From contig NZ_JACXAA010000004.1 of the NCBI RefSeq assembly GCF_014699035.1, forward strand, positions 434,001-498,000: 64,000 nt of DNA, in the 5' to 3' direction. A program made the position numbers and the translations under genes. Source of the stretch: Spirosoma validum (GTDB lineage: Bacteria; Bacteroidota; Bacteroidia; Cytophagales; Spirosomataceae). The notes below the pieces were generated by a model that had not been told where the DNA came from, searched no databases, and saw only the letters and a list, made by a program, of their open reading frames with translations. Positions within the stretch are counted from its first letter, which is position 1, and the number at the start of each line of letters is the position of its first letter. Shown here one piece after another: positions 1 through 6,856 of this stretch.

Positions 1-218
1 TTCTTGCTATTAAAGCAAATCGAAGAATCTCTTGGTAAGATTATTTGCCGACAATCCAAACATTAATGGGAACTTCTTGCTCAATGCGATATAATGAGCC
101 TTTATTCAAGTTTTATAAAACCTGATCATTCCTTATAACGTCGGGTTATAGCTAACCGTCGGGGCGTCGTGCACTTTTGTCACAGGATTTCTTGCTAATC
201 TCTAAAGACAAAACGTGT

Positions 219-866
219 ATGAAACGGTTCCTCATTTTTGGCTGGCTCGTCCTCGGGACTTTGACCAGCGCAACGGCCCAGGCCGATCGCTATGCAACGC
301 AGATGCGTAAGCTGCTCGCCGAAATGGATACAGTGCGTGGCTCCAAATCAACGCAGGAGCTGGCCTATCGTTTTCTACGGGTCGCCACGGCAGAGCAGTC
401 GAAATGGCTTCCGTACTACTACGCCAGTCTATGCTTTGTGACAGCCGCTTACGAAGAAAAAGACGTAACGAAAATCGACGCGCTCTGCGACGTAGCGCAA
501 CAATACGTCGAGCGTGCCGACAGCCTCTCGGCGCCGAAAGTTGAATCGCTCTGTCTGAAATCGATGATTCCCCTGGCACGTATATCGGTGGACGTTATGA
601 AGCGGGGGGCGGCAAACCTGATCGAATCCAAGCAACTTCTTCAGGAAGCCGTGGCGCTGGACAATCGCAATCCCCGCGCGTTCTTCCTGCTCGGTCAGCA
701 ACTGGCCAACATGCCGACGGCCTTCGGTGGGGGAAAACAAAAAGCCCTGCCTTACTTCCAGAAAGCGTCGCAGCTGTTTGCGGATAAAGTAGCCCAGGAG
801 GCAACGCTCGACGTTCACTGGGGGCGCGAATCCAACGCCAACATGCTGGCGCTCTGCCAGAAATAG
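219..866 (+). CDS. Secreted TPR-like protein, function unknown
   Basis: A 216-residue protein that starts with a typical Sec signal peptide (MKR, then a hydrophobic stretch ending at TAQA, about residue 20), so it is probably periplasmic. The rest is helical with TPR-like pairs: the segment around residues 135-175 (LLQEAVALDNRNPRAFFLLG) is a recognisable TPR unit. I chose the ATG at 219 over an upstream in-frame start at 177 because it begins exactly at the signal peptide. It lies 44 bases upstream of the ketoreductase in the same direction and could be first in that transcript. Similar small secreted TPR proteins are common in Bacteroidota, and I cannot assign a role in the pathway. Nothing recognisable was seen in bases 1-218. 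Confidence 0.7.
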   Translation: MKRFLIFGWLVLGTLTSATAQADRYATQMRKLLAEMDTVRGSKSTQELAYRFLRVATAEQSKWLPYYYASLCFVTAAYEEKDVTKIDALCDVAQQYVERADSLSAPKVESLCLKSMIPLARISVDVMKRGAANLIESKQLLQEAVALDNRNPRAFFLLGQQLANMPTAFGGGKQKALPYFQKASQLFADKVAQEATLDVHWGRESNANMLALCQK

Positions 867-910
867 AATTCAGTCGACGACCTATTCCTAACCCTTTTTC
901 TTTTGTTTTT

Positions 911-1666
911 ATGCAACCAATAACCGATTCGAAAGTGGTCCTGGTGACCGGTGGTACGCGTGGCATTGGCCGGGCGATCTGCCTCAAGTTAGCGTCGCTG
1001 GGTCATACTGTAGTGTTTACATACATTACCAACGAAGCACTGGCGCAGTCGCTGGTGGAGGAAATCAACGCGATGACCCATGCACCTGTTATGGCTTACC
1101 GCTGTGACATGACCAAACTGCCGGAAGTACAGAAGCTGTTCAAGGAAATCAAAGCGGCCTTCAAACGGGTAGACGCCGTGGTCAACAACGCTGGCATTCT
1201 GGGCGATGGAAAGCCGTTTATGATGTCGCCCGACGCCGACTGGTGGCACGTGTTTCAGACCAACGTATCGAGCGTAACGAATACCTGTCGGGCCGTACTG
1301 GCGACCATGATCAGCCAGCGCAAAGGACGTATTATCAACATTACGTCGTTGTCGGGCCAGAAGGGTAATCCGGGTCAGTCGGCGTATTCGGCCTCTAAAT
1401 CAGCCATTGTTACGTTCTCCCGCTCGCTTTACAAAGAAGTTGGCCAGTTTGGGATTACGGTCAACTGCGTATCGCCCGGCCTGATCGAAACGGATATGAC
1501 GAAGGAACTGAGCGAAGACTATTTCTCGTCGCGGATGTCCAAAACGCCCCTCAAACGCAAAGGCACCCCCGAAGAAGTTGCCAATGTCGTCTCGTACCTG
1601 ATCTGCGAAGCACCGACCTACATGATCGGGCAGGAACTCACCATTGATGGCGGTATCGGCGGTTGA
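911..1666 (+). CDS. 3-oxoacyl-ACP reductase, FabG-like SDR (pathway ketoreductase)
   Basis: A 251-residue classical short-chain dehydrogenase. The nucleotide-binding motif TGGTRGIG is at residues 13-20, NNAG at 92-95, and the Ser146-Tyr159-Lys163 catalytic set is intact; the protein ends with the usual IDGGIGG segment. Enzymes of this type reduce 3-oxoacyl-ACP to 3-hydroxyacyl-ACP with NADPH. Its place directly before a ketosynthase, a FabZ-like dehydratase and a second ketosynthase-like protein, with gaps of 38, 12 and 11 bases, indicates a dedicated copy for a secondary fatty-acyl or polyene pathway rather than the housekeeping fabG. Other SDR substrates are possible in principle, but the context makes ketoreductase the best call. 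Confidence 0.88.
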   Translation: MQPITDSKVVLVTGGTRGIGRAICLKLASLGHTVVFTYITNEALAQSLVEEINAMTHAPVMAYRCDMTKLPEVQKLFKEIKAAFKRVDAVVNNAGILGDGKPFMMSPDADWWHVFQTNVSSVTNTCRAVLATMISQRKGRIINITSLSGQKGNPGQSAYSASKSAIVTFSRSLYKEVGQFGITVNCVSPGLIETDMTKELSEDYFSSRMSKTPLKRKGTPEEVANVVSYLICEAPTYMIGQELTIDGGIGG

Positions 1667-1704
1667 TCATCCCCGTTCCATTCACCCTTAAACAGCCAAT
1701 TCTC

Positions 1705-2925
1705 ATGCGTAAACGAGTAGTCATCACGGGTATGGGTGTCAGTAACTCCATTGCCCGCTCCCGCGACGAGTTTCAGTTGAGCCTGCGCGAAGGACGGTCC
1801 GGTCTGAAACCGATTTCGCCCGACCGCTTCCCAACCGACGCCAATTGCTATGCTAATAAACAGGCCTGTACGCTGGATCAGGATCTGTACGAGTCGCTGA
1901 AAGACGAAGACGAAACCATCTTGTCGCGGCTGTCGATGCTGGTCATGCAGGAAGCCCTCGACGATGCAGGCGTTGACCGCACGCAGGTTCAGAGCGACCG
2001 CGTAGCGTTCTGCACCGCAACAACCATCGGAGGAGCTTATCCATTCATTCGCTGGACGCGCCGACGGCTGGAAGGCAACCTGACGCCCGAAGATTTTGAA
2101 CTGCTTTTCCGTTGTTCAACACCCACGATGATCAGCAAACTTCAGCGGCATTTCGGCTTCAGGGGACCTATTTCGACCATTTCAACCGCCTGTACGTCAG
2201 GCACGAACTCCGTCGGCAGAGCGTTCGATATGATTGCCCACGACCGCATTGATATGGCCCTGGCCGGTGGGGTAGACGTCTTCACGGAATTGACCTTCAG
2301 CGGGTTTAACTCGCTGCAATCGCTGTCCAAAAACATTTGCAAGCCCTTCGATAAAAAACGCGACGGTCTGACACTCGGTGATGCTGCAGCGTATTTAGTC
2401 GTTGAAAGTTTAGACTCAGCGCTGGCAAGAGGTGCCCGGATTTATGCGGAAGTAAAAGGCTATTCCGCCACGAACGAAGCGTACCACCCGACAGCGCCGA
2501 AACCCGATGGCAGCACGGCCTACGAAACCATGATGCATGCGTTACGGCAGGGTGGGGTAGAGGTCGAAGCGGTCGAGTACATCAACGCGCACGGCACTGG
2601 TACCAACGCCAACGATTCGATGGAAATCAACGGCATCCGGCGTCTGGTTGGCGACCGGCCGGTCTTCATCAGCTCCACGAAGTCCATGATCGGGCATACG
2701 CTGGGCGCAGCCGGTAGCGTCGAACTCATTGCTACGGTGCTGGGGATGCACCACGACTTTATTCCGCCGTCCTGCAACACGGGCGAGGCTCTCCTGACCG
2801 ACGACGATAACATCGTATTGGTACGTGACAAGGGGTTGGTCCGGCGGTTTGATACAGCACTGTCGAACTCGTTCGGGTTTGGCGGATGCATGGCTTCTAT
2901 TGTGGTACAACGCTTTGTGGCTTAA
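1705..2925 (+). CDS. Beta-ketoacyl-ACP synthase (active KAS II/FabF-like)
   Basis: A 406-residue thiolase-fold condensing enzyme. The catalytic set is complete: Cys163 in STACTSGTNS, His296 in NAHGTGTN and His331 in KSMIGHTLGAAGS, with the usual glycine-rich end NSFGFGGCMAS. It should carry out decarboxylative condensation of malonyl-ACP with a growing acyl chain in the cytoplasm. I start it at the ATG at 1705, because the TTG at 1663 overlaps the previous stop and adds 14 residues unlike the family. It is followed 12 bases later by the dehydratase. It pairs naturally with the catalytically dead ketosynthase-like protein at 3426, as in KS/chain-length-factor heterodimers of type II systems. 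Confidence 0.9.
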   Translation: MRKRVVITGMGVSNSIARSRDEFQLSLREGRSGLKPISPDRFPTDANCYANKQACTLDQDLYESLKDEDETILSRLSMLVMQEALDDAGVDRTQVQSDRVAFCTATTIGGAYPFIRWTRRRLEGNLTPEDFELLFRCSTPTMISKLQRHFGFRGPISTISTACTSGTNSVGRAFDMIAHDRIDMALAGGVDVFTELTFSGFNSLQSLSKNICKPFDKKRDGLTLGDAAAYLVVESLDSALARGARIYAEVKGYSATNEAYHPTAPKPDGSTAYETMMHALRQGGVEVEAVEYINAHGTGTNANDSMEINGIRRLVGDRPVFISSTKSMIGHTLGAAGSVELIATVLGMHHDFIPPSCNTGEALLTDDDNIVLVRDKGLVRRFDTALSNSFGFGGCMASIVVQRFVA

Positions 2926-2937
2926 CTCCTTACGACC

Positions 2938-3414
2938 ATGACAACAACATTTAAAATCCCTTACCCAAAAGACCTGCTGCCCCACCGGCCGCCCATGCTG
3001 CTCATTGATCGTGTGGATAATTACGACCCAGGGCAGACCGTTCAGGTCAGTTCCTTCATTACCCCCGACAACCGATTCTTCGAAGGGCATTTTCCCGGCG
3101 AACCGATTTTGCCCGGTATTATTCTGGTTGAAATGATGTTCCAGGCTTGCGGTATTTTCGGTCGACTGGAGGGCATGTTCAGTCAGGCCAACAAAACCAA
3201 TACGGCTAACCCCGCGTTACCTGCGGTACGTTCCGGCCGGGCGATCAAGATTGACCGGCTGACGTTCACCCGCGAAGTTCGGGCGAATGACCAGCTGATT
3301 ATTTCTGTGAAACACCGCTTCCAGATCATGAAATACATGGTGTTCGACGCGAAGGTGGAGATTGCGGGTAAAGGAGCCGCTGCCAAAGGAGAAGTAACCG
3401 TTTTAATCGCTTAA
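2938..3414 (+). CDS. 3-hydroxyacyl-ACP dehydratase, FabZ-like hotdog protein
   Basis: A 158-residue single hotdog domain. It shows the FabZ signature: LLPHRPPMLLIDRV near residues 13-26, then FFEGHFPGEPILPG at 47-60 with the catalytic His51, and Glu65 in VEMMFQ, 14 residues later as in FabZ. It should dehydrate 3-hydroxyacyl-ACP to trans-2-enoyl-ACP. An insertion of about 25 residues after the central helix (about 80-105) is longer than in housekeeping FabZ. It is tightly packed between the two ketosynthase genes (12 and 11 bases). No enoyl reductase gene lies anywhere in the surrounding 24 kb, so the double bonds it makes may be kept in the product. Confidence 0.88.
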   Translation: MTTTFKIPYPKDLLPHRPPMLLIDRVDNYDPGQTVQVSSFITPDNRFFEGHFPGEPILPGIILVEMMFQACGIFGRLEGMFSQANKTNTANPALPAVRSGRAIKIDRLTFTREVRANDQLIISVKHRFQIMKYMVFDAKVEIAGKGAAAKGEVTVLIA

Positions 3415-3425
3415 CCGATCTGATC

Positions 3426-4655
3426 ATGTCTGCTAATCAAACTATTGTTTTAACCGGGGGAGGCATCCTGTCGAGCCTCGGCAACGGCGTTGAAACGTTC
3501 TGGCAGAACCTGCTGGCCGATCAGGCGGGCGTTGGTATCCGCGAAGACTGGACGATCCCCGAAATTGGTACTCAGTACTTCGGTACGTGTCAGCCGTTTA
3601 CCTTCACGGAAGCATTTTCTAAACTCAAGCCACCATTTCCGCTTAAGTATTCGCAACTGGCGATGATGGCCTGCCACCTGGCGTTTCAGCACGCGGGACT
3701 GTCGATGGACGAGCTAACCCCCGAACGGGTAGGCCTGCTGCTTGATACGTCGTTCGGTGCCAACGCTGCTGCCGAAGAGTTTCTGATCAAACTGTTCCAG
3801 GCCGGACCCGCCAAGGTTAGCCCCTTTACCTTCACCAAAACGACCGTCAACTGCGCCCTGGGCGACGTAGCGCGGACCTTCGGCATCAAAGGGCCCAGCT
3901 CCATGTCGCTGGGTGAAAACAGTGTCTGCTACGGGTACGATCTGTTGCAGGACGGCAAAGCCGACGTAGTGGTTTGCGGAGGATTCGACGAAGTGCGCGA
4001 GATTACGCTCTGGTCGTACGCCGAGCGAAAGTATCTGCTCTCGCCTAAATCCGACGGGCAACCGGTCGATCTGCCGAACAACACCTCGACCGATAACGAA
4101 GTCATGGTGATGGGTGAAGCGTCGGCCTTTGTCGTGCTCGAAACCCTGGAGCATGCAAAAGCCCGCGGGGCGACCATCTATGCCGAACTGGTTGATTACC
4201 ACGCGCAGAATGACCGGGATTACCGCGAGTTCATGCATACACGTAGTGAAGACGATCTGACCAGTACCATGAACGGCGTGTTACGTCGCAGTAATACGTC
4301 GCCCAGCTCGGTAGGCCTGGTCGTGGGTGGAGCCTGTTTGCCGCAACACCTGAGTGGAGCCGAGGGCAACGCCATTCGACGCATCTGGCCAACGGACGAT
4401 CTGTACTATACGACCCTCAAAGGCCGGATCGGTGAGACGTTCAGTGCCTCGGGAATTGCCTCTCTGCTGACAGCAGCACTGGCCCTGCGCGACAAAGTCG
4501 TACCGGGAACGGGTTACGCTTCGACCGAACCCACCGATGGACTCCGCATACCGGAAACGACAACAACCTACGAAAGCGAGAAAGACTACGCCCTGGTCAA
4601 TTCGTGGCACGCCAGCGGTAACAATGTCAGTCTGTTGCTCAAGCGCGCAGCCTGA
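3426..4655 (+). CDS. Ketosynthase-like protein without catalytic residues (chain-length-factor-like)
   Basis: A 409-residue protein with the same fold and length as the ketosynthase at 1705, but with the whole active site lost. The segment equivalent to the nucleophile (GPSSMSLGENSVC, about residues 156-168) has no Cys at the catalytic position, the HGTGT motif is replaced by ACLPQHLSGAEG, and the second His region reads KGRIGETFSAS. In type II polyketide systems such a partner is the chain-length factor, which forms a heterodimer with the active KS and sets chain length. The strict loss of the Cys-His-His set argues against a decayed duplicate, since the reading frame and the glycine-rich structural parts are intact. 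A non-enzymatic ketosynthase homologue with another role is the alternative. Confidence 0.8.
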   Translation: MSANQTIVLTGGGILSSLGNGVETFWQNLLADQAGVGIREDWTIPEIGTQYFGTCQPFTFTEAFSKLKPPFPLKYSQLAMMACHLAFQHAGLSMDELTPERVGLLLDTSFGANAAAEEFLIKLFQAGPAKVSPFTFTKTTVNCALGDVARTFGIKGPSSMSLGENSVCYGYDLLQDGKADVVVCGGFDEVREITLWSYAERKYLLSPKSDGQPVDLPNNTSTDNEVMVMGEASAFVVLETLEHAKARGATIYAELVDYHAQNDRDYREFMHTRSEDDLTSTMNGVLRRSNTSPSSVGLVVGGACLPQHLSGAEGNAIRRIWPTDDLYYTTLKGRIGETFSASGIASLLTAALALRDKVVPGTGYASTEPTDGLRIPETTTTYESEKDYALVNSWHASGNNVSLLLKRAA

Positions 4656-4727
4656 CCTGGGTACCACGGGCTTCAGCCCGTATCTCATAATAGAGTTTAT
4701 ACGGGCTGAAGCCCGTGGTACCTAGGT
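4656..4727. repeat. REP-like palindrome, copy 1 (GGGCTTCAGCCC type)
   Basis: An inverted repeat immediately after the stop of the chain-length-factor-like gene. The arms contain GGTACCACGGGCTTCAGCCC and its complement and are separated by an AT-rich spacer of about 20 bases. Each arm is itself palindromic around CTTCAG. Three further copies of this element type occur at 9211, 20920 and 33073. It may end transcription or protect the upstream mRNA, and it separates the assembly-line genes from the next two genes. Confidence 0.85.
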
Positions 4728-4759
4728 TAGTCGCGAAGCTCAAAATGCTCATTACCACT

Positions 4760-5455
4760 ATGAACACATCTCTGATTCTCAAAGCCCTGATCATTATCCA
4801 TGCGACGGGAGGTACGTTGGCTCTTGCGTCCGGACCGGTCGCTATGCTGACGAAGAAAGGCAGCACGCCCCATCGCCGGGCCGGGCGAGTGTATGTCTGT
4901 AGCATGGCCGTTGTGTTCGTCACGGCGGTTGTCGTGGCCTACGTCAAAAGTCTGGCGTTTCTGTTCATGATTGCCTTTTTTAGCTTTTATCTGGTATTGG
5001 CAGGCTATCGGGCGCTGAAGCTGAAAAAGCTACACCTGGGTCAGCAGCCCACCTGGATAGACTGGGCGTTACAGGGCGGAGCGGGTTTGTTTGCCATAGC
5101 ACTGGCTGAGTGGGGCATCTATACCTGGTTGCAGGGTGATACCTTCGGGATCGTGGCGATTGTCTTTGGGGCCGTTCTTTTGTGGCGAACCAGCCATGCC
5201 GCTCTGCGGTTCGTGCACCCACCCGAAGATCCCAAATACTGGTTGTATACCCACATCGCCGGTATGTGCGCCGGATACATCGCTACTCTGACCGCTTTTC
5301 TGGTTGTCAATAATCATTTCCTGCCGGGCGTTGTCGCCTGGTTGTTGCCAACCGCCGTTGGAACGCCCTTGATCATTCGGGCCATCCGCCGGGTACGTAA
5401 CGCCAGTGCTGTCAACCGACCCGTTGTTTCTGAACTAACCTCGTCTCCCTCATGA
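4760..5455 (+). CDS. DUF2306-type membrane protein
   Basis: A polytopic inner-membrane protein of about 231 residues with seven or so hydrophobic helices. The N-terminal pattern IIHATGGTLALASGPVAML, followed by KKGSTPHRRAGRVYV, fits the DUF2306 family, which has conserved histidines and no established biochemical role. The start at 4760 is my choice; an ATG at 4745 would add five residues, and an upstream GTG lies inside the REP palindrome and is unlikely. Its stop overlaps the start of the acyltransferase gene (ATGA at 5452-5455), so the two are translationally coupled and probably work in the same process, for example in membrane handling of the acylated product. That role is inference. Confidence 0.75.
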   Translation: MNTSLILKALIIIHATGGTLALASGPVAMLTKKGSTPHRRAGRVYVCSMAVVFVTAVVVAYVKSLAFLFMIAFFSFYLVLAGYRALKLKKLHLGQQPTWIDWALQGGAGLFAIALAEWGIYTWLQGDTFGIVAIVFGAVLLWRTSHAALRFVHPPEDPKYWLYTHIAGMCAGYIATLTAFLVVNNHFLPGVVAWLLPTAVGTPLIIRAIRRVRNASAVNRPVVSELTSSPS

Positions 5456-6657
5456 TCCCACTTGAAACCTCCGTCGGGTTGAAGTCCGAGACATTTGCCC
5501 GTCGCTACTTAGCCGATTACACTACGTTGCAGGAACGGATTCTGGCGCGGGAACGGCAGAAAATGGCCCTACACCAGACCAAAGACTGGGTGTTCGTATC
5601 GACTAACCTGACCAATTTTATGCCTGAACTGCCCATGTCAGACCATGAGCGGATTTATTTACAGGTCGTGGTCAATCACGCGGCTCGCGCCCACGACCGG
5701 CAACTGGTCGACGACCGCGCCGTGGATTATCTTCAGCCCGAAGGCAACCTGACGTTCCTGGAACCTGCGGAGAAACGAAAACCAAAGATTTTCTGCACGT
5801 ATCATTTGGGGTCATACCAAAGTATCGTCGGGATTCTGGCCCGCGAAGGCATCGACATGGCGATGGTCGTAGATACCAATACAGTTCAGAAACAAAGCGA
5901 GGAAACAATCAAAACCGTTTCCCGGATCAATGAACTGAATAACGTATCGTCGCGGATGCGGATATTGGATGCTGAGCGGCCCGACATCGGTATCTGCATG
6001 GCGCAGGCGTTGCGGCAGGGCTATTCGATCGTGATTTACATCGACGGCAATTCCGGTACGGGCGGTATCTACAAACGCGGTCCCAAAACGCTGATGGTGC
6101 CTTTCCTGAACCAGGAACTCTGCTCCCGAACCGGTATCGCGCTGACATCCTTCGCGCTGAAAGTTCCTATTATCCCGATGGTGTCGTACTACGAATGGAT
6201 CAACGGTTCGCGGACTCCCCGGTTCCTGTTTTTCGATCCGATTGCGCCAGCATCCGGCGTCGTCCAGACGGACTACGTAGCGGATACGACCCGATCGCTG
6301 TATGCACTGCTGGAAACCTACCTCCGCCGGTACGTCGATCAATGGGAAAGCTGGCTGTACGTGCACAAATTTCTGGATTTCGACAGCTTGAGTAAAGGGC
6401 AGCAGTCGGCGTATGCCAGTGACGTAGCGAATGATGACCGGGTGTATTTTCAGGAAAATCGGTACGGCTTATTTAAGATGGACGTAACGTCCTACCTAAT
6501 GGACAAACGGACCTACCGCATCGTTGCCATCCACGCCGATCTGTTCAGCATACTCCAGGATCTCCGGCAGCCGCAGCTATTGAGCGACGTAACAAACCGA
6601 TTGACGTCAACGACGTTGGCACAACTGGTTGAGCGCGGTATTCTAGCAAAAGTCTGA
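5452..6657 (+). CDS. LpxL-like acyltransferase with C-terminal PqqD/RRE-like domain
   Basis: A 401-residue protein with two parts. Residues about 45-305 resemble LpxL/HtrB-type lysophospholipid acyltransferases: the HxxxxE/D motif appears as HLGSYQ (118-123) with His118 kept and the acidic residue replaced by Gln, then GGIYKRGPKTLMVPFLN (204-220) and a PIIPMVSYYE strand (239-248). Residues about 333-401 do not belong to that family. They read like a PqqD-type winged helix: a beta hairpin (DVTSYLMDKRTYRIVAIH), a helix (ADLFSILQDL) and a final helix ending VERGILAKV. Such domains are RiPP recognition elements that bind leader peptides. I infer transfer of an acyl chain from the carrier protein to a ribosomal peptide. 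Lipid acylation with an unrelated C-terminal tail is the alternative. Confidence 0.75.
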   Translation: MIPLETSVGLKSETFARRYLADYTTLQERILARERQKMALHQTKDWVFVSTNLTNFMPELPMSDHERIYLQVVVNHAARAHDRQLVDDRAVDYLQPEGNLTFLEPAEKRKPKIFCTYHLGSYQSIVGILAREGIDMAMVVDTNTVQKQSEETIKTVSRINELNNVSSRMRILDAERPDIGICMAQALRQGYSIVIYIDGNSGTGGIYKRGPKTLMVPFLNQELCSRTGIALTSFALKVPIIPMVSYYEWINGSRTPRFLFFDPIAPASGVVQTDYVADTTRSLYALLETYLRRYVDQWESWLYVHKFLDFDSLSKGQQSAYASDVANDDRVYFQENRYGLFKMDVTSYLMDKRTYRIVAIHADLFSILQDLRQPQLLSDVTNRLTSTTLAQLVERGILAKV

Positions 6658-6724
6658 GAAACTGTTCAAGTCCGTACAATCCGGTTCTCAACCCTGATAA
6701 ACGCGCTGCTATAAGGTGTAAACG

Positions 6725-6767
6725 AGGTTCTGAGGAACCTTGCTCTGTCGGGCTCTTAAACCCGACA
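6725..6767. repeat. Two short inverted repeats in the acyltransferase-receptor gap
   Basis: Two small palindromes lie between the acyltransferase and the receptor gene: AGGTTC/GAACCT at 6725-6740 and TGTCGGG/CCCGACA at 6746-6767. They could form hairpins that end the upstream message. There is no T-run, so this is only a possible terminator. Confidence 0.4.
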
Positions 6768-6856
6768 TCACCAGAACGACAGACCACACTGTGCTGAAAT
6801 AATACGCTTTTACAAAATCCAACTAGTCAAATTAACACACTGAAAAGGCTACAGGC

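Noticed and set aside
2542-3090. A 182-codon minus-strand frame over the ketosynthase and dehydratase genes
   Set aside because: It overlaps two well-supported genes on the other strand and has no recognisable motif.
4715-4760. An upstream GTG start for the DUF2306-type gene
   Set aside because: It lies in the arm of a REP palindrome and adds residues unlike the family.
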